From Streptomyces sp. NBC_01198 (GTDB lineage: Bacteria > Actinomycetota > Actinomycetes > Streptomycetales > Streptomycetaceae): a DNA stretch of 64,000 nt. The stretch spans positions 7,821,001 to 7,885,000 of the forward strand of contig NZ_CP108568.1 in assembly GCF_036010485.1 (NCBI RefSeq). Direction: 5' to 3'. Of this stretch, positions 18,107 through 26,654 are shown piece after piece (the first letter of the stretch is position 1; the number at the start of each line of letters is the position of its first letter). A program made the translations under genes and the position numbers. Below the pieces are notes generated by a model. The model did no database searches, was not told where the DNA came from, and saw only the letters and a list, made by a program, of their open reading frames with translations.

Positions 18107-19759
18107 GTGCCTGAATCAGAATCCGCGCCTCCTCCGGCGAAATCTCCGGATCCGGCCGGAGGATCTCAGGTCGCCGACTGGTTCAACGCGCGCTCCGGGC
18201 TCTACACGTGGTCGAAGTCGAACATGCGCAGGATCTTCCCCGACCACTGGTCATTCATGCTCGGCGAGATCTGCCTGTACAGCCTGGTCATTCTCGTCGT
18301 GACCGGTGTGTACCTCACGCTCTTCTTCCAGCCGTCGATGCACACGGTGATCTACCACGGAAGCTACGCCCCACTGCAAGGCATCCGCATGTCCGAAGCG
18401 TACGAGTCGACGCTGCACATCAGTCTCGACATCCGCGGTGGTCTGCTGGTGCGCCAGATGCACCACTGGGCCGCGCTCGTCCTCGTCGCGGGCATCCTTG
18501 CCCACATGATGCGGAACTTCTTCTCCGGAGGTTTCCGCAAGCCCCGTGAACTCACCTGGTTCGTCGGATTCTCGCTTCTTCCCCTGGCCATGTTCGAGGG
18601 GTTGACGGGTTACGACCTCCCGGACGACCTGTTGTCAGGAACCGGCACCCGGGTTGTGCAGGGCGGAGTTCTGTCCGTCCCGGTCGTCGGCACGTATCTC
18701 TCGTCGTTCCTCTTCGGAGGCGAGTTTCCGGGTACTTCCTACGTGCCGCGCTTCAACGCGATCCACGTCCTTCTGATTCCGGGCGCCATGGCGGCCCTGG
18801 TCGCCGTGCATCTGATGCTGATCTCCCACCACCGGCACGCCCAGTACCCCGGTCCCGGGCGCACCAACAGGAATGTCGTCGGCTTTCCGTTGCTATGGGT
18901 GCGTGCCGCAAAATCCGGGGGGTACTTCTTCCTCGTCTGCGCTCTCGTCGCGCTGGTCTCAGCCGTCGCCCAGATCAACCCCGTCTGGGCGTACGGCCCC
19001 TACCGGCCCGACCAGGTGTCGGCCGGGTCGCAGCCCGACTGGTACATGGCCTTCGCGGACGGGCTGGAGCGCATCATGCCCGGCTGGGAGATCCGGCTCT
19101 GGGGACACACCCTGGTCCTCGACGTCCTGATCCCCCTGGTGGTCTTCGGGCTCATCCTCGCCATGATCGGTTTCTACCCGCTCTACGAGTCCTGGGTCAC
19201 CGGCGACGACTCCGACCACCACCTGCTCGACAGGGCGCGCAACCGGCCGGTGCGGACCGGCTTCGGGGCGGCGTGGATGAGTCTCTACATCCTGCTCTTC
19301 GCCGGAGCTGGCAACGACGTGATCGCCACGCACTTCGACGTCTCGGTCAACGCGGTGACGTGGGTGGTCAGGGTCGGATTCTTCGTGCTGCCACCGCTGG
19401 TCTTCCTCGTCGCCAAGAGGGCCGCTCTCGGACTCCAGCGGCAGGATCGCAACCTCGTCCTGCACGGCAGAGAGACCGGGACCCTCAAGCGTCTGCTCAC
19501 CGGTGAGTTCGTCGAAGTGCACGAGCTGCCGTCCCAGCGGGATCTGCACATCCTGACCGCGCACGACCAGCCGCCACCGCTGGCCGCCCTCCCGCCGCCA
19601 CCTCCGGGGGCCTCGCGGTTCACGCTGCTGCTCGCACGTCTGCGGCTGCGGTTGTCCCGCGCGATGTACGGCGGGCAGAACCAGATCCCGAAACCGACCG
19701 CGGAGGAGTTCTGGGCCCATCACCCCGAGCTACTGGACGAGGAAGCCGATCGACGTTAG
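18107..19759 (+). CDS. qcrB: Cytochrome b, QcrB-type paralogue
   Basis: This 550-residue membrane protein matches the actinobacterial menaquinol-cytochrome c reductase cytochrome b. It has haem-ligand His pairs in helices B and D (H119 and H133, H220 and H235; the 14 and 15 spacing is b6-like) and a PDWY element of the quinol site (SQPDWYMAFADG). The cytoplasmic C-terminal extension (LHGRETGTLKRLLTGEFVEV) is typical of actinobacteria. GTG 18107 has GGGAG upstream. The partner genes qcrA, qcrC and ctaE are absent, so this is a stand-alone second copy. It might swap into the bc1 complex under special conditions or alter inhibitor sensitivity; that is inference. Confidence 0.9.
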   Translation: MPESESAPPPAKSPDPAGGSQVADWFNARSGLYTWSKSNMRRIFPDHWSFMLGEICLYSLVILVVTGVYLTLFFQPSMHTVIYHGSYAPLQGIRMSEAYESTLHISLDIRGGLLVRQMHHWAALVLVAGILAHMMRNFFSGGFRKPRELTWFVGFSLLPLAMFEGLTGYDLPDDLLSGTGTRVVQGGVLSVPVVGTYLSSFLFGGEFPGTSYVPRFNAIHVLLIPGAMAALVAVHLMLISHHRHAQYPGPGRTNRNVVGFPLLWVRAAKSGGYFFLVCALVALVSAVAQINPVWAYGPYRPDQVSAGSQPDWYMAFADGLERIMPGWEIRLWGHTLVLDVLIPLVVFGLILAMIGFYPLYESWVTGDDSDHHLLDRARNRPVRTGFGAAWMSLYILLFAGAGNDVIATHFDVSVNAVTWVVRVGFFVLPPLVFLVAKRAALGLQRQDRNLVLHGRETGTLKRLLTGEFVEVHELPSQRDLHILTAHDQPPPLAALPPPPPGASRFTLLLARLRLRLSRAMYGGQNQIPKPTAEEFWAHHPELLDEEADRR

Positions 19760-19861
19760 GGAGCGGCCTCCGACCACCTGGGGTTTGCTGCCGGTCAGTC
19801 GGCCCAACAGACTCAACACCAGGACACTGACCAGGACATATGGAGAACCGCCACTGCGGCA

Positions 19862-19990
19862 CTAGCCGCCGAGCATCCACCGCAGCAGATACGGAGTGGC
19901 CCACCCGGCCAGGAACCACACCGCCGCGGCGGCCGCCGCGGCCGCCGCGAACTGGCTGGCAACGGCCAACCGGCTGCTGCCGTTTGCCAT
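19862..19990 (-). CDS. Small single-pass membrane protein, 42 residues
   Basis: A short frame runs from ATG 19990 to TAG 19862. It encodes MANGSSRLAVASQF, a run of nine Ala, then VWFLAGWATPYLLRWMLGG. It is one long hydrophobic helix with a polar head. GACAGGGG lies about 6 nt upstream of ATG. It follows the cytochrome b gene convergently. A small subunit-like or regulatory membrane peptide is possible, but nothing proves expression. Confidence 0.45.
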   Translation of the reverse strand: MANGSSRLAVASQFAAAAAAAAAVWFLAGWATPYLLRWMLGG

Positions 19991-20113
19991 CGGACACCCC
20001 TGTCCCGAACTGTAGCGCCCCGGTCTGAAGGACACAGCTCCGGAGCGATGGTCGCGACGTCAGCAAGCGCAGTTCAGGCCGCCCGCCGGGGGTCGAACTC
20101 GACCAAGCAGGGC

Positions 20114-20779
20114 TCAGGCAAGGCCCGCTGCGATGGCCCGGCGGACGGCGTCGGCACGATCCTTGATGTCCGCTTTGGCGAACAGGTTGTTGATGTGCGT
20201 CTTGACCGTCGCCTCGCTGACGAACAGCTTCTCGGCGATCGCCCGGTTCGGCAGGCCCTGGCCGATCAGGGTGAGCACCTCGCGCTCGCGGGGCGTGATG
20301 TCCCGGGGCAGCGGCTGCGCGGGGACAGGGGTCTTCGTACGGACGGTGGCGAGGAGCCGGTCCTGCACCTCCCGGTCGAGGACGGACTGTCCCGCGGCCG
20401 CGGCACGTATCGCGCGGGCGATGTCCTGGCGCCCCGCGTTCTTGGTCAGGTAGCCCCGTGCCCCGGCGCTCAGCGCGGCCAGGATCGAGTCGTCGTCGGC
20501 GAAGGTGGTGAGCACGACCACGGCCACCTCCGGATGATCCTCCGTCAGCCGCCGCGTCGCCTCGGTGCCGTCCATCACGGGCATGCGCAGATCCATCAGG
20601 ACCACGTCCACGGGTCCCGCCGCCACGGCCGCGAGCACCTCGGTCCCGTCGGCCACCGCCGCGACGACCTCGATGTCCTCGGACATCCCGAGGACAGCCG
20701 CCAGCGGCTCGCGTACCGCCGCCTGGTCGTCGGCCACGACCACTTTCAGCCGCCTGACGGCCTGTGTGGATTCGCTCAT
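20114..20779 (-). CDS. LuxR/NarL-family response regulator
   Basis: This 221-residue protein has a receiver domain at residues about 1-120, with the acidic pair VVVADDQ, phospho-acceptor Asp in VDVVLMDLRMP, and Lys in YLTKNAG. A LuxR helix-turn-helix follows at about 155-215 (TPREREVLTLIGQGLPNRAI and VKTHINNLFAKADIKDR). ATG 20779 overlaps the kinase stop (ATGA 20776-20779), so it is translationally coupled to the sensor gene. It forms a NarL-type two-component pair. Confidence 0.92.
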   Translation of the reverse strand: MSESTQAVRRLKVVVADDQAAVREPLAAVLGMSEDIEVVAAVADGTEVLAAVAAGPVDVVLMDLRMPVMDGTEATRRLTEDHPEVAVVVLTTFADDDSILAALSAGARGYLTKNAGRQDIARAIRAAAAGQSVLDREVQDRLLATVRTKTPVPAQPLPRDITPREREVLTLIGQGLPNRAIAEKLFVSEATVKTHINNLFAKADIKDRADAVRRAIAAGLA

Positions 20780-21969
20780 CCCGGGATCACTGCCTCCACC
20801 TGCCATCCGCCCGCGTCCGGTCCTTCGGTGACCGGGCCCGCGGTGATCGTCCCCTCCAGCAGGGCGACCCGCTCGCGCATGCCGATCAGCCCCATGCCGC
20901 TGCCGACGCCCTTGCTCACCGTACGGGTCGCCGGACCGTTGACGATGCTCAGTGTCGTCGACGCGGCGCCGAACGTCAGCTCCACACGCACCTCGCCGCC
21001 GGGCGCGTGCCGGGCCGCGTTGGTCAGTGACTCCTGGGCGATCCGCAGCAGGTTCTGGGTCACGCCGGATGGGGCTTCGCGGACGGCCCCGACAACGCTG
21101 AGCGCGTCGGGGTGCCCGGAGGTGTCCAGCATCGCTGTGAGGGTCTCGACAAGCGGCAGCGCGTCTTCACGCAGCGTGTGCACGGTCCACTGCGCCTGCT
21201 TCAGGCTCTCCCTGACCATGTCGTGCGCCTTCCGGTTCGCCTCGCGGACTCGTTCCAGGTCGCCGGTGTCGATCAGCGCGTCCGCCAGCTCCAGCTGCAT
21301 GTTGATGCCCGCCAGGGAGTGGGCCAGGACGTCGTGGACGTCACGGGCGATCCGGCTCCGTTCGGTCAGGACGGCGGTCCTCGCCTCGGCCCTCGCGGCG
21401 CGCTCCGCGGACTCGGCCGCCGAGATGGCCGCCACGACGGCCCGCTGGCGGCTGCGGTTGAGGATGCCGACCAGGACGGGACCACCGGTGGTCAGGCCCA
21501 GCGTCCACGGCAACACGTTGTGGCCCGGGCCGAGCCGGAAATACAGGACACCGCCGCACAGCAGGCTGCACAGGGCCGCCAGCGTGAGCGACTGCCGGGG
21601 TGCGAGACGGATCCCGATGTGACCGACGAGGAAGTACGCGAAGAGGTAGCCGGACCCGGTGCCGCTGACACCGATCAGGGCGGCCGCCGCCACGATGCCC
21701 AGGGTCAGCCAGACCACGGCGAGGCGCGGCGGGATCCGGTCCTCCGGCAGATGCCGTGCGGCAAGGACGGCGGAGTTGACCAGGAGCAGGATGGCCACCA
21801 CCAGCCCCCGGTCGCTCAGACCAAGCGGCCGGACCGTCCAGAACGCCGCGACGATGACGAAGACGGTCAGGGCCTGCTGGACCCTGGGGTCCCGACCGGG
21901 AACGGGCCGGACGCCGGCCTCCACCCGCGGGGCCGGTCCGAGATCGGGGACGCTCTGGACATCGGGCAC
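20776..21969 (-). CDS. Sensor histidine kinase, NarL-type (HisKA_3)
   Basis: The protein has about 397 residues. The N-terminal half holds about five to six membrane helices (VFVIVAAFWTVRPLGLSDRG onward). The dimerisation domain has the phospho-acceptor His in RSRIARDVHDVLAHSLAGIN. The ATP-binding domain has ESLTNAARHA (N box) and GSGMGLIGMRERV (G box). It phosphorylates the LuxR-type regulator encoded next. GTG 21969 is a likely start; upstream GTGs in the same frame are possible. A membrane protein gene ends 20 bp upstream on the same strand, so the three form one unit. The signal is unknown. Confidence 0.88.
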   Translation of the reverse strand: MPDVQSVPDLGPAPRVEAGVRPVPGRDPRVQQALTVFVIVAAFWTVRPLGLSDRGLVVAILLLVNSAVLAARHLPEDRIPPRLAVVWLTLGIVAAAALIGVSGTGSGYLFAYFLVGHIGIRLAPRQSLTLAALCSLLCGGVLYFRLGPGHNVLPWTLGLTTGGPVLVGILNRSRQRAVVAAISAAESAERAARAEARTAVLTERSRIARDVHDVLAHSLAGINMQLELADALIDTGDLERVREANRKAHDMVRESLKQAQWTVHTLREDALPLVETLTAMLDTSGHPDALSVVGAVREAPSGVTQNLLRIAQESLTNAARHAPGGEVRVELTFGAASTTLSIVNGPATRTVSKGVGSGMGLIGMRERVALLEGTITAGPVTEGPDAGGWQVEAVIPG

Positions 21970-21989
21970 GGCGCGACCATAGCCCACGG

Positions 21990-22532
21990 TCACGCAGCCC
22001 GGTCGAGGGCAGGCTCGGGACGCATCGCCGCGGCGGGGGACTGCCGGCGGGCCGCCGTCCGGCTGCGGAGGAAGATCGTGGCGAGTCGCGTGACGACCTC
22101 GGTGAGCGCCATCAGGACGAAGGCCGCGACCCACGCCTGGTCACTGGTGATGTGATGCGTCACGCTGAACCGGGCGACATCGGCGGCGCCGCCGTTCTGG
22201 ACCCACACCTGGAAGCCCATCCGGGCGCCCATGCCGGCGATCCACAGGACCGCCGAGACCGCGCCCGCCTTGATCAGCAGGTGCTCACCGGCGACCCGGA
22301 TGCGGGTGTAGACGCCACCCGCGACACCGAGCGCCGCGCCGGCTGCCATCAGCGCGCCGATCAGCACCAGGTCGTTGCCGCCCGTGGGGACGCTGTCGAG
22401 GTAGGTGTGTGCGACGAAGGCAACGATCCCGAGCGGGATGAGGAACGTCTTCAGGTCGAGTCGGCCTTCCCGCAGCTGCCGGAAGACGACGAGGACGAGG
22501 GCGATGTCGGTGATCCAGTCGGTCGTTGTCAT
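21990..22532 (-). CDS. Membrane protein encoded with the two-component system
   Basis: This is a 180-residue protein with about five membrane helices and a basic tail. It starts MTTTDWITDIALVLVVFRQL and has an RLDLKTFLIPLGIV element, similar in layout to DUF1453/CcdC-like membrane proteins. Its gene directly precedes the sensor kinase gene (20-bp gap). It may assist the sensor or be its first gene target. The precise role is unknown. Confidence 0.6.
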   Translation of the reverse strand: MTTTDWITDIALVLVVFRQLREGRLDLKTFLIPLGIVAFVAHTYLDSVPTGGNDLVLIGALMAAGAALGVAGGVYTRIRVAGEHLLIKAGAVSAVLWIAGMGARMGFQVWVQNGGAADVARFSVTHHITSDQAWVAAFVLMALTEVVTRLATIFLRSRTAARRQSPAAAMRPEPALDRAA

Positions 22533-22666
22533 GCCTCAAGACTGCTGGTCCGGCGCGTTCCACACCTGGACCCACGGGTGGAACGACAGGTGGAGATCGG
22601 CCACCGCGCCCCTCCACCCCCGGCCGACGGGCGGTGGGCGGCAGGTGGACCGGATACGCCGCCGGC

Positions 22667-23149
22667 TCAGTCGGCGGCGTTGGCGGCGCTGTCGAGGGAG
22701 TCGGTGAGCTGCCGGAGGATACGGTCGAGCGTGTGGAAGTCGGCGGTGTCGAGACCGGCCGCCGCCTGGATCTCGGCCGGGATCCTGCGGGCGGGCTCGC
22801 GCAGGCCCTCGCCCGAGCCGGTGAGGGCGATGACGACCGAGCGCTCGTCGGTGCGGCTGCGGGACCGGGTGATCAGGCCTGCCGCCTCCAGCCGCTTGAG
22901 CAGCGGGGAGAGTGTGCCGGAGTCGAGGCGCAGCAGCGCTCCGAGGCCCTTGACCGTCAGCTCGCCGTGCTCCCACAGCGCGAGCATGACCAGGTACTGC
23001 GGGTAGGTCAGTCCGGTCTCCCGCAGGACGTTGCGGTAGACGGCGTTGAAGGCCCGCGAGGTGTTCTGCAGGGCGAAGCAGATGTGCAGCGCCAACTGCA
23101 GCGGGTCCTCCGCAGGGGCGTCGGGGCGGTCGGCAGCGTGATCGGACAT
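22667..23149 (-). CDS. MarR-family regulator, OhrR-like
   Basis: This is a 160-residue winged-helix protein. An N-terminal LALHICFALQNTSRAFNAVY places one Cys where OhrR-type organic peroxide sensors have their reactive Cys. The winged helix follows: GLTYPQYLVMLALWEHGELT, then LDSGTLSPLLKRLEAAGLI and RSRTDERSVVIALT (wing). This is the only Cys in the protein, as in one-Cys OhrR. It lies 96 bp downstream of an alpha/beta-hydrolase gene on the same strand and may control it. An OhrR target gene (ohr) is not adjacent. Confidence 0.8.
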   Translation of the reverse strand: MSDHAADRPDAPAEDPLQLALHICFALQNTSRAFNAVYRNVLRETGLTYPQYLVMLALWEHGELTVKGLGALLRLDSGTLSPLLKRLEAAGLITRSRSRTDERSVVIALTGSGEGLREPARRIPAEIQAAAGLDTADFHTLDRILRQLTDSLDSAANAAD

Positions 23150-23245
23150 GCGTCGAGCCTACTGTTCGGTGGTGTACGGCGGGCGGGCGGCGAGGCCGGC
23201 CGGCCCGTGGGCCCGGCCGGGGCTCCGCCGCCCGCGAAGACGGCG

Positions 23246-24031
23246 TCAGCCGGCGATGTGGCGGGCGGCCTGCTCGATGACGTCGGCGACGACGTCCGGT
23301 CGGGAGGCCGCGACGGCGTGCGAGGCGGCGACCTCGGTGACGTGCGCGCCGGCCCGCTCGGCCATGAAGCGCTGGGCGGCGACGGGGATGTTGAGGTCCT
23401 CGGTGGTGACGACGTCCCATGACGGCACCGTCTTCCAGGCGGCGGCGGTGGCGGCCTCCTCCAGGGCGGCCTGCGCTATCGGGCGCTGGGTGGCGGCCAT
23501 GCGTGCCGCGACGTCGGCGGGGACATCGGCGGCGAACTGGTGGTGGTAGGCGTCGGCACGGATGTAGAGGTCGGTGCCGGTACTGCCGTCCGTGCCGGTG
23601 GAGTGCACCGGGTCGAGGGCGCCGGGCAGCGTGGAGCCGGGGAAGCGGCCGGTCAGCTCCAGCGCGCTCTCGCCCACCTCGGGCAGGAAGGCGCCGACGT
23701 AGACCAGCGCCTTGACGTGTTCCGCACCGACCGCGGCCTGGCTGATCACCGAACCGCCGTATGAGTGACCGACAAGCACCACGGGCCTGGCCACGTGGTC
23801 CACGAGGCTGCGTACCGCGGCGGCGTCGGAGGCCGGGCTGCGCAGCGGGTTGCCGGCGGCCACCACCGGGTAGCCCCGGTCCTGCAGCAGGGTGATGACT
23901 CCGTCCCAGCTCCCGGACTCGGCGAAGGCGCCGTGCACCAGGACGACGGTCGGCTTGCTGCCGACGGCGTGGCCGTTGGCGGCACCCTCCGGGCGCGGGG
24001 TGGCGGCGGCAGTCGAGGTGTTCTCGGTCAT
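23246..24031 (-). CDS. Alpha/beta hydrolase
   Basis: This is a 261-residue protein. It has PTVVLVHGAFAESGSWDGVI (oxyanion region), the nucleophile elbow GHSYGG (Ser about residue 94), and a late His in EVAASHAVAASRPD, as in the AB_hydrolase_6 group near EstC and salicylate-esterase-like enzymes. A Thr/Ala-rich N-terminus of about 25 residues precedes the core. ATG 24031 is the natural start; the frame is open far upstream only as antisense to the GH5 gene. The promoter at 24144-24181 carries repeats overlapping its -35 to -10 spacer. It is probably co-regulated with the downstream MarR gene. Confidence 0.8.
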   Translation of the reverse strand: MTENTSTAAATPRPEGAANGHAVGSKPTVVLVHGAFAESGSWDGVITLLQDRGYPVVAAGNPLRSPASDAAAVRSLVDHVARPVVLVGHSYGGSVISQAAVGAEHVKALVYVGAFLPEVGESALELTGRFPGSTLPGALDPVHSTGTDGSTGTDLYIRADAYHHQFAADVPADVAARMAATQRPIAQAALEEAATAAAWKTVPSWDVVTTEDLNIPVAAQRFMAERAGAHVTEVAASHAVAASRPDVVADVIEQAARHIAG

Positions 24032-24143
24032 GGCGTATCCCTGGTGGTGAGTGGTGCTTCGTATGGTCCGTCCGGTCACGCGCTCACCGGACGGGTGATG
24101 CGGTCGCCGCCGGATTCGGGGGACGGTGGCGACCGGTAAGAGA

Positions 24144-24181
24144 AAGATAGTGTGCAACTCAATTGCCCGCAACTTAAATCT
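24144..24181 (-). promoter_or_regulatory. Promoter with repeated MarR/OhrR-type half-sites
   Basis: The minus strand has TTGCGG, 17 nt, then TATCTT, a good promoter for the hydrolase gene. The spacer contains GCAACTCAATTGC (24154-24166, plus strand), and a related GCAACTTAAATC begins at 24169. The AT-rich direct repeat stands out in this GC-rich DNA and would let a bound MarR-type protein block RNA polymerase. Binding by the OhrR-like protein is inference. Confidence 0.5.
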
Positions 24182-24439
24182 TCGGCGCGCGCATCTGCTC
24201 GCCACCGACCACCAAGTGCCGCCCCACCGCGGACCCCCAACTGCCGCCCCGCGCGGCCCGGGAGAGGCCGGTTCGGGCCCCGTACCTGCTCCGGCGCCAA
24301 ATGTGCAGGGCCTCTCCCCAACGCGTAATGGAGCGAGGCGGGTTGACGCCGCCCGCGAGGCCGCCGATCGGAGGGAGGCTCGTTCCTCCCTGGGCACATC
24401 CGGGCGGCGCGGCCGGTAGATTGCCGCGGGGAGGTCGTG

Positions 24440-25369
24440 ATGGACCGAGGGCTCGGCCGTGGCATCAACATCGGCAACGCGCTGGACGCGCTCGACGGCG
24501 GCCCAGAACTCCCGCTGCACGAGCGCTACTTCGACGAGGTCGCCGGCGCGGGTTTCGACACCGTCCGGCTGCCGGTGCGCTGGTCGGCGCACGCGGCGGC
24601 CACCGCCCCGTACACGATCGACCCTGCCTTCCTCGCCCGGGTCGACGCCGGCGTCCACGCGGCACTGTCCCGCGGCCTGAACGTCGTGGTGAACGTCCAC
24701 CACTACGACGAGCTGTGCGCCGCCCCTGCCGCGCACGCGCCGCGCTTCCTCGCGCTCTGGGGGCAGATCGCGGCCCATTACGCCGGCTACGAGGCGCGGT
24801 TGGGCTTCGAACTGCTCAACGAACCCCACGGTGCCCTCACCGCGAGCCGCTGGAACCCCCTGCTCGCGCAGGCCCTCGCCGTCGTCCGCGCCTCGAACCC
24901 CGACCGCACGGTGATCGTCGGACCCGCCGACCGCAACGACGTCGCAGCCCTGCCGGCGCTCGCCGTCCCCGACGACGGCCACCTGCTGGCGACCGTCCAC
25001 TACTACGCGCCGCTCGACTTCACGCACCAGGGCGCGAGTTGGGTCGCCGGGGCAGACGCCTGGCTGGGCCGCGGCTGGGAAGACGCCGGTGACGAGAACG
25101 CCGTGCGCGACGATCTCGCCGGAGCCGCCGCCTGGGGAAGGCAGCACGGACTGCCGCTGTTCATCGGCGAGTTCGGCGCCCACGAGCGTGCCGGCATGGA
25201 CTCGCGTGCCCGGTGGACGACGTTCGTGCGGTCCGAGGCCGAACGGCTCGGAATGAGTTGGGCCTACTGGGAGTTCGGCACCGACTTCGGCGCCTTCGAC
25301 CCGGAACGCGGAAGCTGGCGCGAGCCGTTGCGACGCGCGCTTCTCGGCGACCCGGAACGCACTGCCTGA
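24440..25369 (+). CDS. Glycoside hydrolase family 5 (cellulase-like), no signal peptide
   Basis: A 309-residue (beta/alpha)8 hydrolase. The start GRGINIGNALDA is the GH5 opening. FDTVRLPVRW and NVVVNVHHYD are conserved strands. The catalytic acid is Glu 128 in LLNEPHG, and the nucleophile Glu 244 in LFIGEFGA, with HYYAP between. It cleaves beta-1,4-glucan or mannan-type links. There is no signal peptide, so it acts inside the cell, perhaps on imported oligosaccharides, or leaves by another route. ATG 24440 follows GGGAGG; GTG 24437 is an equivalent start. Confidence 0.85.
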   Translation: MDRGLGRGINIGNALDALDGGPELPLHERYFDEVAGAGFDTVRLPVRWSAHAAATAPYTIDPAFLARVDAGVHAALSRGLNVVVNVHHYDELCAAPAAHAPRFLALWGQIAAHYAGYEARLGFELLNEPHGALTASRWNPLLAQALAVVRASNPDRTVIVGPADRNDVAALPALAVPDDGHLLATVHYYAPLDFTHQGASWVAGADAWLGRGWEDAGDENAVRDDLAGAAAWGRQHGLPLFIGEFGAHERAGMDSRARWTTFVRSEAERLGMSWAYWEFGTDFGAFDPERGSWREPLRRALLGDPERTA

Positions 25370-25398
25370 GACCCGTACGCGAAGCAGGAAACCCCGAC

Positions 25399-25926
25399 CT
25401 AATCGCCGAGGATCCGCTCCCACAGCAGATCGTCCCGCCAGCTCCCGTCGAGGAAGATCGAGGAGTGCGCGATGCCGTACGGACTGAACGCGTTGCGGCG
25501 CAGCACCCGATGCGACGCCAGGTTCTCCAGGCGGGTGGACGCCTCGGCGCGGCGCAAACCGAGTTCGTTCGACATCACCCGCAGCACAAGCCCGACGGCG
25601 CGCCCGGCGTGCCCTTGGTTCTGGGCGACGCCGGCGATCCAGTAACCGACGGAGCCGCGGCGCATGTGCGGCTCCGCACGGATGCCTGAAACGGTGACCT
25701 GCCCGATCACCTGGTCCTCGGCGAGCACCACGCCCGGCCAGGCCGAACCGGCCTGGTATCCGGCCAGCAGCTTGTCGATCCGCTCGGCCTGGCCCTCCGG
25801 GGTGAAGTAGGCGGCCGGCCGGTCCGGCTCCCACGGCCGGAGGGCCTCGGCGTCCCGCGCCCTGTGCCCGGCGATCGCGGTGGCGTCCGAGGGTGCTATG
25901 AGGCGGATTCTGGTGCTGCCTGGCAT
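25399..25926 (-). CDS. GNAT-family N-acetyltransferase (RimJ/RimL-like)
   Basis: This is a 175-residue protein. IRLIAPSDATAIAGHRARD starts the fold. The acetyl-CoA region is VGYWIAGVAQNQGHAGRAVG (Q/RxxGxG/A type), and LGLRRAEASTRLENLASHRV is the N.AS.RV element of RimJ/RimL-like acetyltransferases. It transfers an acetyl group from acetyl-CoA to an amine; the substrate is not known. It is convergent with the GH5 gene (29-bp gap). Confidence 0.85.
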   Translation of the reverse strand: MPGSTRIRLIAPSDATAIAGHRARDAEALRPWEPDRPAAYFTPEGQAERIDKLLAGYQAGSAWPGVVLAEDQVIGQVTVSGIRAEPHMRRGSVGYWIAGVAQNQGHAGRAVGLVLRVMSNELGLRRAEASTRLENLASHRVLRRNAFSPYGIAHSSIFLDGSWRDDLLWERILGD

Positions 25927-26012
25927 GGGCTGCTCCTCAGCGTGGTGCGCCGGATGACACGGGCGGCCTACGAGCGTTCGCCGGGTTGATCAGGCGGTAG
26001 GGGGGAGCAACC

Positions 26013-26516
26013 TCAGGATTCGAGATGCCCCGGGAGGGCGAGCCAGTCCGACCAGGAGATCTCGACTCCTAGGAAGCGTGGCTGCTCGAACGGCCATTCG
26101 GCGGCGATCCACTGCGGTACCAGCGTGTTGAGGGCCTGCTCGACCGCGCTGCCCGCCAGGTCGTCCACCACCCACCAGGAGATCTCGGCGTCCGCGCCGG
26201 CCCGCTCCGGTGGGTCGATGTAGACGCAGCCGAGCAGCGCCGTCTCCGCCGCGTCGAACAGCGCGTAGTTGAAGGACTGGTGCGCGGCGATCTCGTTCTC
26301 GTGCCGCAACAGGTCGGCCCGGTCGGCCTCGTAAGTCATGGTGGCCGCCGGCCAGCCCCAGGCCCGCCCGAAGATGCCCCACAGACGCTCGCGCGAACCC
26401 ATCACAGCCGGATAGTCCAGCGGCGCGTCCGCTTCCCGGATCGGCCGCAGATGATGGCCACCGCCCGGCAGCGGTACGAGGACGGGGTGGACGAAGTCAT
26501 CGGGAAGCCAGCTCAT
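26013..26516 (-). CDS. GNAT-like acetyltransferase-fold protein
   Basis: The protein has 167 residues. The segment ALLGCVYIDPPERAGADAEI followed by WWV is a GNAT core strand pair. The HHLRPIREADAPLDYPAVMG opening also fits. The usual Q/RxxGxG/A acetyl-CoA loop is weak (VDDLAGSAVEQAL), so it may not be catalytically typical. ATG 26516 is used. It lies about 90 bp upstream of another GNAT gene on the same strand. The substrate is unknown. Confidence 0.65.
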   Translation of the reverse strand: MSWLPDDFVHPVLVPLPGGGHHLRPIREADAPLDYPAVMGSRERLWGIFGRAWGWPAATMTYEADRADLLRHENEIAAHQSFNYALFDAAETALLGCVYIDPPERAGADAEISWWVVDDLAGSAVEQALNTLVPQWIAAEWPFEQPRFLGVEISWSDWLALPGHLES

Positions 26517-26654
26517 GGCGCCCGACCGTAGCAGCGCGCAGCCGCCGGCTCCCCTGGATTTCCCCCCTCCACCGCCGGCCCTTGCTGTCCTGCCGGAGGT
26601 GCCCGGGGTAGGCCCCCGCCGGCACCGGGTGTTCGGTGCCGACGGGGGAGTCGG

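Noticed and set aside
24032..25834. Minus-strand extension making the alpha/beta hydrolase 862 residues long
   Set aside because: It is antisense to the GH5 gene and part of the GNAT gene; ATG 24031 gives a normal family length.
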